A stretch of 64,000 nucleotides of DNA from Halovibrio salipaludis (lineage in GTDB: Bacteria; Pseudomonadota; Gammaproteobacteria; Pseudomonadales; Oleiphilaceae), in assembly GCF_002286965.1 (NCBI RefSeq), contig NZ_NSKD01000003.1, positions 372,001 to 436,000 on the forward strand, in the 5' to 3' direction. This document shows positions 52,405 to 60,882 of this stretch, piece by piece. The position numbers and the translations under genes are program-made. The notes under the pieces are model-generated. The model did no database searches. It had not been told where the DNA came from and worked only from the letters and a program-made list of their open reading frames with translations. Each line of letters starts with the position of its first letter. Position 1 is the stretch's first letter.

Positions 52405-53493
52405 TCAGGAACTCATTGCGGCGATGGGGGAGCTGGTATCCCGCTCCCGCTGCGACAGCGCCGCGCCCACCCGCCGCGCCAGATCGGCGTAGATCCGCGA
52501 GACTTCCGAGTCCGGTTCCGCCACCACCGTCGGGTTGCCCCCGTCGGTCTGCTCCCGGATGGTGCGGTGCAGCGGCAACTGCGCCAGAAGCGCCACATCA
52601 TAGTCCGCGGCCAGGCGCTCGCCACCGTCACTGCCGAACAGCGGATCATGATGCCCACAATGGCTGCAGATGTGCGTGCTCATGTTCTCAACCACGCCCA
52701 GCACCGGGATATCCACCTTGCGGAACATCTCGATGCCCTTCTGGCCATCCATCAGCGCCATGTCCTGGGGCGTGGTGACCACAACCGCACCGGTCACGGG
52801 CACCTTCTGCGCCAGGGTCAGCTGGATATCGCCGGTGCCTGGCGGCATGTCCACCACCAGGTAATCCAGATTATCCCACAGAGTCTGGCCCACCATCTGC
52901 TGCACCGCACCGCTGACCATGGGCCCGCGCCAGATCATGGGGGTTTTATCCGTGATCATGAACGCCATGGACATGGCCTGGATGCCGTGGGCCTCAATCG
53001 GTACGAAGTATTTCTCCTGCTTCGTCTCCGGCCGGGTGCCCTCGGGGATCCCGAGCATCAGCCCCACATTCGGCCCGTAGATGTCCGCATCCAGGATGCC
53101 CACGCGCGCGCCCTCGCCCGCCAGTGCCAGAGCCAGGTTCACGGCGGTTGTGGACTTGCCCACGCCACCCTTGCCGGAGGCCACGGCGATGATATTGCTC
53201 ACCCCACCCATGGCATGCAGATCGCCCTGGGCCTTGTGGGGATGGATGTTGTGACTGGTGGTGATACGCACATCCTCGACGCCTTCCACATCCTCGATGG
53301 CATGGGTCAGGAGCGATCGGGCACCGCCCGCGATGCCATTCCATGCGTAGCCCAGCTGGATCTCAAAGGACACCGTACCGTCCTCAATGGACAGATTCCG
53401 GATGGCCCCCAGCGACAACAGGTCCTGCTTCAGATAGGGGTCCGTGTACTGGCGGATCGCCTGTTCGACCGCGCTCTGGTCAATATCCGTCAT
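52405..53493 (-). CDS. apbC: Iron-sulfur cluster carrier protein ApbC/Mrp
   Basis: 362 residues. A P-loop ATPase that carries [4Fe-4S] clusters to target proteins. An N-terminal DUF59-like domain (about 5-95) precedes Walker A GKGGVGKS (residues 107-114) and VVDMPPGTGDIQLTL. The cluster-binding CxxC is CSHC in HICSHCGHHDPLFG (about residue 277). It is divergent from metG; an IS element now separates the two. Confidence 0.96.
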   Translation of the reverse strand: MTDIDQSAVEQAIRQYTDPYLKQDLLSLGAIRNLSIEDGTVSFEIQLGYAWNGIAGGARSLLTHAIEDVEGVEDVRITTSHNIHPHKAQGDLHAMGGVSNIIAVASGKGGVGKSTTAVNLALALAGEGARVGILDADIYGPNVGLMLGIPEGTRPETKQEKYFVPIEAHGIQAMSMAFMITDKTPMIWRGPMVSGAVQQMVGQTLWDNLDYLVVDMPPGTGDIQLTLAQKVPVTGAVVVTTPQDMALMDGQKGIEMFRKVDIPVLGVVENMSTHICSHCGHHDPLFGSDGGERLAADYDVALLAQLPLHRTIREQTDGGNPTVVAEPDSEVSRIYADLARRVGAALSQRERDTSSPIAAMSS

Positions 53494-53558
53494 GCTGCTC
53501 CCGAAACAAAGGATTCCAATGCTTCAATAATACGCCCGGCGCGGGGGCAGTAGCTAGT

Positions 53559-53593
53559 TCTCCAAAAACCGTTTAAACCTAATCATTTGGAGA
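53559..53593 (+). repeat. Inverted repeat at the left part of the IS element
   Basis: TCTCCAAA and TTTGGAGA are 8-bp perfect arms around a 19-nt loop that contains the palindrome GTTTAAAC. It lies just before the tnpA remnant and could be a recombinase or TnpB-related end structure. Confidence 0.5.
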
Positions 53594-53605
53594 GTACCCC
53601 AATGA

Positions 53606-54180
53606 TCCGGCACAGCCACTCCCCTTTCCATAAGAGCTTTCGCCTCAGCACTGGGCGTTTCATTTGTCACTATCCGGCGCTGGTGCCGATCCGACAAGGT
53701 ACGAGAAGCATTCCGCACCCCCGGCGGCCACCGGCGCGTCTCTGCCGATCAGGCCCGAAACTTATTGGGATTTTCAGAGGTGCGTTCCAGCGTTGGCTAT
53801 ACGCGTGTTTCGTCGCACGATCAACCAAACGAGCTGGACTCCCAGGCAGCCCGATTGGCTGGTGTTTCGGATATCGTGATTGAAGACCTCGTGCAGGGCT
53901 GAACTGCAAAAAAACCGGGATTCGGCGGCTGCTGGTGGCACTACTCAACCGGAAAGTATCGACGTTGTAGCGCACACACAAAGATCGCCTGGTGCGCTTC
54001 AGGCACGAATTGATCTTTCAGGTGCGCCAATGGGCGGGAACGGATGTGGTTATCCTGAATGATGATCAGAGTGTGAGTGTCGAGCAGGAGCCCACATAGG
54101 ATGTGTTTACACTGATGAGCGTATTCTCGGCGCGGCTCTCTGGCGGTCGATCCCAACAGAATCGAAAATGGGCGCCCAGA
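53606..54180 (+). pseudogene. tnpA: IS607-type serine recombinase TnpA, pseudogene
   Basis: The translation shows a MerR-like helix-turn-helix, LSIRAFASALGVSFVTIRRW and RTPGGHRRVSADQ, then the serine-recombinase start GYTRVSSHDQ with the catalytic Ser. The reading is broken. There is no start codon in frame (TGA at 53603). The frame ends at TGA 53900 and continues one base back from 53899 with TGIRRLLVALLNRKVS. TAG at 53968 lies before RTHKDRLVRF, and TAG at 54097 lies before the tail VFTLMSVFSARLSGGRSQ. At least one frameshift and two in-frame stops make it inactive. The tail continues in frame into tnpB with no stop between them. Confidence 0.88.
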
Positions 54181-54185
54181 GCTGG

Positions 54186-54213
54186 TTGCATATACAGTTA
54201 TGCGGTTTATACT
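54186..54213 (+). promoter_or_regulatory. tnpB promoter
   Basis: TTGCAT (54186-54191), 16-nt spacer, TATACT (54208-54213). The -10 box ends 6 nt before the tnpB ATG, so the message should start at or next to the ATG. Confidence 0.65.
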
Positions 54214-54219
54214 CGACTT

Positions 54220-55392
54220 ATGGACATCGCTTTCAAGACCCAGCTTCGCCCCAACAACCGGCAAAGGACCTACTTTGCCCGGGCCAGCGGCACCGCGCGG
54301 TTCTGCTGGAACTGGGGGCTGGCTGAGTGGAACCGCCAGTATGAGTTGTTCAGGGATGGACAAGGCGATCGTCCATCGGGCATGGCGCTCAAGCGTCAAT
54401 TCAATGCCCTGAAAAAGACCGACTACCCGTGGGTCTACGAGGTCACCAAGTACGCCTCCCAGCAACCGTTCATTGCCCTGCAGCGCGCCTTCTCCGACTG
54501 GATGAAGGACCTCAAATCCTCCAAGCCGGCGCACCTGAAAAAGCGCCAGCCGCGGTTCAAGAAAAAGGGCAAGGCCACCGACTCGTTCTATGTCGGCGGC
54601 GATCAGGTCAAGGTGGACGGTCACTGGCTCAAGGTTCCCAATCTGGGTTGGGTGCGCATGGCGGAGCCGCTGAAATACGGTGGCCACATCAACGGCATGA
54701 CCATCTCGCGCCAGGCGGATAAGTGGTTTGTGTCGTTCTCACTCAATGTCGATCTCTGCCCGCTGCCAAGCGAAAGCCAAGCACGCTGCGGTGTGGATCT
54801 CGGCATCAAGACGCTGGCGACAATCTCCCGGGGTCCGGAAACGGAGTGGGAATCGCCCAAGCCACTGCAGAACGCGCTCAGGAAACTGGCCCGCTACCAG
54901 CGCCGGCTGGCGAAGAAGGTCAAGGGGAGCAACGGCTACCGGAGACTGAAGATGCGCATTGCGAGGCTGCACAAGCGCATCGCCGATATCCGGGCCAACA
55001 CGCTGCACCAGTTGACCGCCTATCTGAGCACCCACTTCAGTGAGGTGGTTATCGAGGATCTCAACGTCAAAGGCATGATGGCCAATGGGCGTCTCGCCCG
55101 CCACATCGCCGATGTCGGTGCCTTCGAGTTCCGCCGGCAGATGACGTACAAGATGGACTGGCGTGGTGGCATGCTGACGGTCGCCGACCGGTGGTACCCA
55201 TCGAGCAAGCTCTGCTCAGGCTGCGGTTCTCACAAACCGGATCTCACGCTGGCGGATCGGGTTTATCACTGCGGCGAATGCGGCCACCGCCAGTGCCGTG
55301 ACGCCAACGCCAGCATCAATCTGGAGCACTATACGGCTCGTTCAGTCGGAATACACGCTGCTGGAGATGACGGCTCTGCCCGGGCCGCTTAG
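54220..55392 (+). CDS. tnpB: TnpB, RNA-guided endonuclease of IS607 type
   Basis: 390 residues. TnpB proteins are omega-RNA-guided nucleases, the forerunners of Cas12, that cut DNA next to a short TAM motif and help the transposon to persist. The N-terminal wedge/REC region starts FKTQLRPNNRQRTYFARASG, with WNWGLAEWN. The RuvC residues are Asp193 (GVDLGIKT), Glu279 (VVIEDLNV) and Asp361 (CRDANASINLEH). The zinc finger uses Cys332, Cys335, Cys351 and Cys354. All expected catalytic and metal residues are present, so it looks active. The ATG at 54220 matches the usual start; the open frame runs 39 codons further upstream into the tnpA tail. No Shine-Dalgarno site is seen. Confidence 0.93.
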   Translation: MDIAFKTQLRPNNRQRTYFARASGTARFCWNWGLAEWNRQYELFRDGQGDRPSGMALKRQFNALKKTDYPWVYEVTKYASQQPFIALQRAFSDWMKDLKSSKPAHLKKRQPRFKKKGKATDSFYVGGDQVKVDGHWLKVPNLGWVRMAEPLKYGGHINGMTISRQADKWFVSFSLNVDLCPLPSESQARCGVDLGIKTLATISRGPETEWESPKPLQNALRKLARYQRRLAKKVKGSNGYRRLKMRIARLHKRIADIRANTLHQLTAYLSTHFSEVVIEDLNVKGMMANGRLARHIADVGAFEFRRQMTYKMDWRGGMLTVADRWYPSSKLCSGCGSHKPDLTLADRVYHCGECGHRQCRDANASINLEHYTARSVGIHAAGDDGSARAA

Positions 55393-55480
55393 CGAGCCGG
55401 GCAACCAGCATCGATGAATGCAGAAGAAAGCACTGAGCTTGGAGATCAGGTTTGGGTAAGTCTTTTAGAACGGAGGCTGC
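55300..55480 (+). ncRNA. Candidate omega-RNA scaffold at the tnpB 3' end
   Basis: TnpB guide RNAs are made from the 3' end of tnpB and the right end of the element. In that position the hairpin GCCCGG-13 nt-CCGGGC (55378-55402) overlaps the tnpB stop, and a non-coding tail of about 80 nt follows. The limits are guesses; the guide would be the chromosomal sequence immediately after the right end. Confidence 0.35.
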
Positions 55481-55560
55481 CAGACAGGCGGGATGAAAAA
55501 AACGCGGCTGAGCGGTATCATCGGCACCTCCAAAACCAATCACGGAGCCAGCCAACCCCC

Positions 55561-57618
55561 ATGAGCGAGCCGAGCGCCCATCGCCGCGACATCCTGGTCA
55601 CCAGTGCCCTGCCCTACGCCAATGGTCCCATCCACCTGGGCCATCTGCTGGAGTACATCCAGAGCGACATCTGGGTGCGTTACCAGAAGCTGCGGGGGGA
55701 GAACTGCCACTATGTCTGCGCGGACGACGCCCACGGCACCGCCATCATGCTCCGGGCGGAGCGCGAGGGGATTACGCCGGAACAGCTGATCAGCCGCATC
55801 CAGGCCGAACACGAGCGTGACTTTGCCGGTTTCCTGGTCGAATTCGACAACTACTACTCGACCCATTCCGAGGAAAACCGCGAGCTGTCCTCCTACATCT
55901 ACCAGAAACTGCGCGACCGCGGCCATATCGCAACACGCAGCATCACGCAGGCCTACGATCCCGAAAAGGGCATGTTCCTGGCAGACCGTTTCATCAAGGG
56001 CACCTGTCCGCGCTGCCGCACCCCGGACCAGTACGGCGACAACTGCGAGGCCTGCGGCGCCACCTACACGCCCATGGAGCTGATTGAACCCAGATCCGCG
56101 CTCTCCGGCGCCACGCCCGAAGAGCGCGAATCCGAGCATTTCTTCTTCACACTGCCGGACTTCGCCGATTTCCTGCGCGAGTGGACCAACAGCGGCGCCC
56201 TGCAGCCGGGCATGGCCAACAAACTGGCGGAATGGCTCGACGCCGGCCTGCACGACTGGGACATCAGCCGTGACGCCCCCTACTTCGGTTTCGAGATCCC
56301 GGACTCACCCGGCAAGTACTTCTACGTCTGGGTCGATGCCCCGGTGGGCTACCTGGCCAGCTTCCAGAACCTGTGCAACCAGCGTGGCGACATTGACTTC
56401 GACCATTACTGGCGCGAAGACTCCACCGCCGAGGTCTACCACTTCATCGGCAAGGACATCGTCAACTTCCACGCCCTGTTCTGGCCGGCGATGCTCAAGA
56501 CGGCCGGGTTCCGCACGCCCACGGCCATCAACTGCCACGGCTTTGTGACAGTGAACGGCCAGAAGATGTCCAAGTCCCGCGGCACCTTCATCATGGCGCG
56601 CACCTACCTGGATCACCTGCATCCGGAATACCTGCGTTACTACTTCGCGGCCAAGCTCACTGCCGGCGTGGACGACATGGACCTGAACCTGGATGACTTC
56701 GTCCAGAAAGTGAATTCGGACCTGGTGGGCAAGGTGGTCAACATCGCCAGCCGCAGCGCCGGTTTCATCACCAAGCAGTTCGACGGCCACCTGGGTTCTG
56801 AAATCACCGAACCGGAGCGCCTGAAGGAATTCACCGACGCCGCCGAAGAGATTGCGGGCTATTACGAGGAACGGGAAATCGGCCGCGCCATGAAGCGTGT
56901 GATGGAACTGGCCGACCGGGCCAACCAGTACGTGGACGAACAGAAGCCCTGGGTCCTGGCCAAGGACGAGACCACCCGCGACCAGGTCCAGGCCATCAGC
57001 ACCAATGCGCTGAACATGTTCCGCATCCTTATGACCTACCTGGCGCCCGTGCTGCCGGAAACTGCGCGCAACGCGGAGGCTTTCCTCAACACCAGCCTGG
57101 ACTGGCGCCGGCTTGAGGATCATCTGCTGGATCACGGAATCAACAAGTTCAAGCCGCTGATGAAGCGCATCGATTCCAAACAGATCGAGGCCATGCTCGA
57201 AGCCTCGAAAGAAGACGTGGCCCAGGATCAGCAGACCACCCAACAGCCCGCACAATCGCAGAAGGAGACCCCGGACGTGGAGCCCATTGCCGAGCAGATT
57301 GAGTTCGATGACTTCACCAAGGTCGACCTGCGGGTGGCGAAGATCGAGAACGCCGAGCATGTTGAGGGCGCGGACAAGCTACTGAAGCTGACTCTGGATA
57401 TCGGGGCGGAACAGCGCCAGGTGTTTGCCGGCATCAAGACGGCCTATGCGCCGGAGGATCTGATCGGGCGGCTGACGGTGATGGTGGCGAACCTTAAGCC
57501 ACGGAAGATGAAGTTCGGTGTCTCTGAAGGGATGGTTCTGGCGGCCGGGCCAGGCGGCGAAGATATCTGGCTGCTGGCGCCGGACTCCGGGGCTACGCCG
57601 GGGTTGCGGGTTATGTAG
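55561..57618 (+). CDS. metG: Methionyl-tRNA synthetase
   Basis: 685 residues, the long form. HLGH is at 25-28 and KMSKS at 335-339. A zinc knuckle is formed by CPRC and CEAC around residues 145-161. The anticodon-binding helices run to about 550, then a linker rich in Gln ([13 protein letters not shown]) leads to the C-terminal tRNA-binding domain (about 575-685, [31 protein letters not shown]). The ATG of [19 protein letters not shown] was chosen; the in-frame extension upstream is IS-derived. Confidence 0.97.
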   Translation: MSEPSAHRRDILVTSALPYANGPIHLGHLLEYIQSDIWVRYQKLRGENCHYVCADDAHGTAIMLRAEREGITPEQLISRIQAEHERDFAGFLVEFDNYYSTHSEENRELSSYIYQKLRDRGHIATRSITQAYDPEKGMFLADRFIKGTCPRCRTPDQYGDNCEACGATYTPMELIEPRSALSGATPEERESEHFFFTLPDFADFLREWTNSGALQPGMANKLAEWLDAGLHDWDISRDAPYFGFEIPDSPGKYFYVWVDAPVGYLASFQNLCNQRGDIDFDHYWREDSTAEVYHFIGKDIVNFHALFWPAMLKTAGFRTPTAINCHGFVTVNGQKMSKSRGTFIMARTYLDHLHPEYLRYYFAAKLTAGVDDMDLNLDDFVQKVNSDLVGKVVNIASRSAGFITKQFDGHLGSEITEPERLKEFTDAAEEIAGYYEEREIGRAMKRVMELADRANQYVDEQKPWVLAKDETTRDQVQAISTNALNMFRILMTYLAPVLPETARNAEAFLNTSLDWRRLEDHLLDHGINKFKPLMKRIDSKQIEAMLEASKEDVAQDQQTTQQPAQSQKETPDVEPIAEQIEFDDFTKVDLRVAKIENAEHVEGADKLLKLTLDIGAEQRQVFAGIKTAYAPEDLIGRLTVMVANLKPRKMKFGVSEGMVLAAGPGGEDIWLLAPDSGATPGLRVM

Positions 57619-57646
57619 TCCCAGGAGTTAGAGGTGGCTGCGGGGC

Positions 57647-57752
57647 GGGGTACCGGGAGGCCTTCACGGGAATCGCTGTAAATACATCCCTGTAGGCTGC
57701 TATTCCGCCATCCATGGCTCCATAGCTTCCCGTGAAGGCCTCCCGGCACCCC
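57647..57752 (-). repeat. Structured intergenic repeat, copy B
   Basis: Inverted arms of 26 bp (57647-57672 and 57727-57752) pair with one mismatch around a core of 54 nt (57673-57726). Read on the minus strand the core is nearly the same as in copy C (GCTATGGAGCCATGGATGGC, then GCAGCCTACAGGGATGTA). It lies 28 nt after the metG stop. Confidence 0.85.
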
Positions 57753-57856
57753 ACCTGATCAACGCCCCGGGGTCGCTGACGCAAGATGCCTCAGCGCTGC
57801 TGAAAACAGATAAGCAATAAGTTCTTTGAATTGGAAGCCCATGACGGATCCCGATT

Positions 57857-57968
57857 GGAGGGGGTCGGGTGGTTCCTTCCGGGAAGCTATGGAGCCATGG
57901 ATGGCGGAATAGCAGCCTACAGGGACGTACTTGTGGCGATTCCCGGAAGGAACCACCCGACCCCCTCC
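57857..57968 (+). repeat. Structured intergenic repeat, copy C
   Basis: Perfect 29-bp inverted arms (57857-57885 and 57940-57968) enclose a 54-nt core (57886-57939) that shares GCAGCCTACAGGGA and GTACTTGTGGCG with copy A. The arm sequences differ from A and B outside the inner CGGGAA/TTCCCG. A start-like GTG inside it is in frame with rnfA but belongs to the repeat. Confidence 0.88.
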
Positions 57969-57988
57969 CCACGACCAAGCTGAAGCCG

Positions 57989-58570
57989 ATGACTGAATAC
58001 CTGCTGATACTGATCAGCACCGTCCTGGTGAACAATTTCGTGCTGGCCCAGTTCCTGGGGCTGTGCCCCTTCATGGGCGTCTCCAACAAACTGGAGACCG
58101 CCATGGGCATGTCCATGGCCACCACCTTCGTGCTGACACTGGCCTCCGTGTGCAGCTATCTGGTCAACACCTGGATCCTCGAACCCCTGCAGGTCGAATA
58201 CCTGCGCACCATCAGCTTCATCCTCGTCATCGCCGTGGTCGTGCAGTTCACCGAGATGGCCGTTCGCCACACCAGCCCCCTGCTCCACCGGGTACTGGGC
58301 ATCTTCCTGCCGCTGATCACCACCAACTGCGCCGTCCTTGGGGTCGCCCTGCTCAACATCCAGGAGAAGAACAGCTTCCTCGAATCCATTCTCTACGGCT
58401 TCGGCGCCGCCGCCGGCTTCTCGCTGGTGCTGGTGCTGTTCGCCGCCATGCGCGAGCGCATTGCCGCCGCCGATGTGCCGCAACCGTTCCAGGGCGCCGC
58501 CATCGGCATGATCACCGCCGGCATCATGTCACTGGCCTTCATGGGTTTCACCGGCATGGTGCAGGTGTGA
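57989..58570 (+). CDS. rnfA: Rnf electron transport complex subunit A
   Basis: 193 residues with six membrane helices. [32 protein letters not shown] is the family start, with Cys in the FLGLCPF motif that ligates the membrane iron-sulfur site shared with Rnf[13 protein letters not shown] holds the second one. Rnf moves electrons between NADH and ferredoxin (or a partner such as SoxR) with ion translocation. It is the first gene of rnfABCDGE. The ATG was placed after the repeat-derived in-frame extension. Confidence 0.96.
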   Translation: MTEYLLILISTVLVNNFVLAQFLGLCPFMGVSNKLETAMGMSMATTFVLTLASVCSYLVNTWILEPLQVEYLRTISFILVIAVVVQFTEMAVRHTSPLLHRVLGIFLPLITTNCAVLGVALLNIQEKNSFLESILYGFGAAAGFSLVLVLFAAMRERIAAADVPQPFQGAAIGMITAGIMSLAFMGFTGMVQV

Positions 58571-58583
58571 GAGGGTTACCGGC

Positions 58584-59189
58584 ATGTGGATGAACCTGCT
58601 CCTCGCCATCGCGACCCTGCTGCTGCTGGCCGGCGCCTTCGGAGCCCTGCTGGGGTATGCGTCCGTGCGCCTGCGTCGGGATGACGACTCCCTGGTGGAG
58701 CAGATCGACGCGGTGCTGCCCCAGACCCAGTGCGGGCAGTGCGGTTACCCCGGCTGTCGCCCCTATGCGGAAGCCATCGCCGAGGGCGACGCCATCAACA
58801 AGTGCCCGCCCGGCGGCGAAGCGACCATCCAGAGCCTGGCCAACCTGCTGGATGTGGAACCGCAACCGTTGGATGCCGAACATGGCGAGGAGCAGCCCAA
58901 ACGGGTAGCCTACATCCGCGAGGCCGAGTGCATCGGCTGCACCAAGTGCATCCAGGCCTGCCCGGTGGACGCTATCGTGGGTGCGCCCAAGTTCATGCAC
59001 ACCGTGATCGAGAGCGAATGCACCGGCTGTGACCTGTGCGTGGACCCCTGCCCCGTGGACTGCATCGACATGATTGAAGTCGCCCGAGGCATCGATGACT
59101 GGGTGCCGCCTCACCCCGCGGACCGGCCACTGACCCATGACGGTCCTGTGATCGCCACGGACCAGCGTCCGGCGGAGGCCTCCGCCTGA
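58584..59189 (+). CDS. rnfB: Rnf electron transport complex subunit B
   Basis: 201 residues. An N-terminal membrane helix (about 4-24) is followed by the [4Fe-4S] domain with Cys50, Cys53, Cys58 and Cys74 (CGQCGYPGC...C). The ferredoxin-type pair has clusters at Cys116/119/122/126 ([12 protein letters not shown]) and Cys146/149/152/156 ([12 protein letters not shown]). It is 13 nt after rnfA and overlaps rnfC by 1-3 nt. It carries electrons to the soluble partner. Confidence 0.96.
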   Translation: MWMNLLLAIATLLLLAGAFGALLGYASVRLRRDDDSLVEQIDAVLPQTQCGQCGYPGCRPYAEAIAEGDAINKCPPGGEATIQSLANLLDVEPQPLDAEHGEEQPKRVAYIREAECIGCTKCIQACPVDAIVGAPKFMHTVIESECTGCDLCVDPCPVDCIDMIEVARGIDDWVPPHPADRPLTHDGPVIATDQRPAEASA

Positions 59190-60880
59190 TGGGGACGCAA
59201 TTCGACTTTCCCGGCGGCATTCATCCACCGGACAACAAACTTCGGTCGCTGCAGACACCGATCCGCCAGGCGCCACTGCCGGATCGGTTGACTGTGCCGC
59301 TGCGCCAGCATCGCGGCGACCCCGGGCGGGTGGTGGTAGCCGTTGGTGACCACGTACTGACCGGACAGCCACTGAGCGAAGGCCAGCCGGGACGCTCGGT
59401 TCCGGTGCATGCGCCCACCTCCGGAACCATCACGGCCATCAAGTCGCACGAAGTGCCTCATGCCTCAGGGCTGGAAGAGACCTGTATCCTCATTGAGGCG
59501 GATGGCCGCGACCAGTGGTACAAGCTGGCGCCCTGCCCGGACAGCGCCAGTACCGCCGAACGCTACGACCACCTGCACCGGACAGGCGTTGTTGGGCTCG
59601 GTGGTGCCGGTTTCCCGACCCGCGACAAACTCCAGAGCGCAGAGGCAGCGCCAGACGTCCTGATCCTCAATGGCGCCGAGTGCGAGCCCTACATCACCGC
59701 CGACCAGGCCCTGATGCGTGAACGGCCGGACTCGGTAGTGGCCGGGGCCCTGGCCCTGTGGCGACTGGTGGGGGCGGGCCGGTGCCTGATTGGCATCGAG
59801 GACAACAAGCCGGATGCCATTGAGGCGCTCAGACAGTCGGCCGAGGGAACCAGCGTCGAGATACGGGTTGTCGCCACGCGCTACCCCTCCGGCGGCGAGC
59901 GCCAGCTGATCCAGCTGCTGACCGGCCTCGAAGTACCCTCCGGCGGCCTGCCCGCTGACGTGGGCGTGCTCTGCCAGAACGTCGCCACGGCGGTCGCCGT
60001 GGACCGCTCCCTGCGTCTGGGCGAACCGGTCATCCAGCGCATCACCACCCTCACGGGCGAGGCGCTGGCCCGGCCCGGTAACATCGAGGCCCGCATCGGA
60101 ACGCCCCTGGACCACCTGCTGTTCGAAGCAGGGCTGGATCCCCAGCGCCTGCACCGGCTCATCATGGGCGGGCCGTTGATGGGGTTCGACCTGACCACGA
60201 CCGGCCTGCCCCTGATCAAGACCGCCAACTGCCTGATCGCGGGCACCGCCGGGGAATTCCCGGACCCGCCGGTCCCGCAGCCGTGCATCCGCTGCGGCCT
60301 GTGCGAACAGGCCTGCCCCGTGGATCTGCTGCCCCAGCAGCTCTACTGGTTCGCCAGCGCCGGTGAGCACCGCAAGGCCGAGCACTTCGACCTGTTCGAC
60401 TGCATCGAGTGTGGCGCCTGCGACTGGGTCTGCCCCAGCCACCTGCCCCTGACGGAGTACTACCGACACAGCAAGGGCGTGCTGCGCCAGGAACAGAAGG
60501 AGCAGGCGGAGGCGGATCATGCCCGCCAGCGGTTTGAGGAACGCCAGGCCCGACTGGAACGGGAACAGGCGGAACGCGAGGAACGTCGCCGGGCGCGCCA
60601 GCAGGCCCGGGAACAGCGCCACAACGTGGCGCCCGCAGAGGCATCCGAAGCCGCCACCGCAGCAGCGACCTCACCGACGGCGCCCGGCCCGGACCGTGAA
60701 ACCCTGATCCAGCGCCGGGACCAGGCCCGACAGAAGGTCGAGGAGGCGCAGGCACAACTGGCCGAGGCCCGGGAACAGACCCCGGAAGCCGTACCCAAGC
60801 TGGAACGGGCCCTGAACAAGCACCAGAAACGCCTGGACGCCGCCGAGAAAGCGCTCAGCGACGCGCAGGAGGATACCTGA
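59189..60880 (+). CDS. rnfC: Rnf electron transport complex subunit C
   Basis: 563 residues, the NADH-binding peripheral subunit. [14 protein letters not shown] is the family N-terminus and [16 protein letters not shown] is the nucleotide/FMN-binding glycine loop. The two [4Fe-4S] clusters are [22 protein letters not shown] and [11 protein letters not shown], about residues 370-420. From residue 430 to the end the chain is a long Gln/Arg/Glu/Ala-rich, probably coiled segment. The start overlaps rnfB in TGATG. Confidence 0.95.
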   Translation: MGTQFDFPGGIHPPDNKLRSLQTPIRQAPLPDRLTVPLRQHRGDPGRVVVAVGDHVLTGQPLSEGQPGRSVPVHAPTSGTITAIKSHEVPHASGLEETCILIEADGRDQWYKLAPCPDSASTAERYDHLHRTGVVGLGGAGFPTRDKLQSAEAAPDVLILNGAECEPYITADQALMRERPDSVVAGALALWRLVGAGRCLIGIEDNKPDAIEALRQSAEGTSVEIRVVATRYPSGGERQLIQLLTGLEVPSGGLPADVGVLCQNVATAVAVDRSLRLGEPVIQRITTLTGEALARPGNIEARIGTPLDHLLFEAGLDPQRLHRLIMGGPLMGFDLTTTGLPLIKTANCLIAGTAGEFPDPPVPQPCIRCGLCEQACPVDLLPQQLYWFASAGEHRKAEHFDLFDCIECGACDWVCPSHLPLTEYYRHSKGVLRQEQKEQAEADHARQRFEERQARLEREQAEREERRRARQQAREQRHNVAPAEASEAATAAATSPTAPGPDRETLIQRRDQARQKVEEAQAQLAEAREQTPEAVPKLERALNKHQKRLDAAEKALSDAQEDT

Positions 60881-60882
60881 GC

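Larger units (their letters stand above)
53559..55480 (+). mobile_element. IS607-family insertion sequence (tnpA broken, tnpB intact)
   Basis: The 2-kb gap between the divergent apbC and metG holds a degraded serine-recombinase gene and an intact tnpB in the same orientation, the standard IS607 layout. The boundaries are approximate: IS607 elements lack terminal inverted repeats and make no target duplication. A local inverted repeat at 53559-53566/53586-53593 (TCTCCAAA, TTTGGAGA) may mark the left end. The segment TTTGGGTAAGTCTTTTAGAA near 55450-55469 may be close to the right end. Confidence 0.8.
57619..57988. other. Intergenic region metG-rnfA
   Basis: 370 nt with no gene. It holds two copies of the structured repeat in opposite orientation, about 104 nt apart. 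The stretch between them contains AGATAAGCAATAAG. No good rnf promoter was found; the second repeat ends 20 nt before the rnfA start. Confidence 0.7.

Noticed and set aside
53587-53883. 98-codon plus-strand frame starting MESTPMIRHSH
   Set aside because: It is another frame of the tnpA remnant. The frame showing recombinase motifs is the one described as the pseudogene.
57647-57968. Reading the repeats as ordinary terminators or as a MITE
   Set aside because: There is no T tract at the arm ends, and the ends are not conserved as in a MITE, while the core is. The arms instead co-vary.
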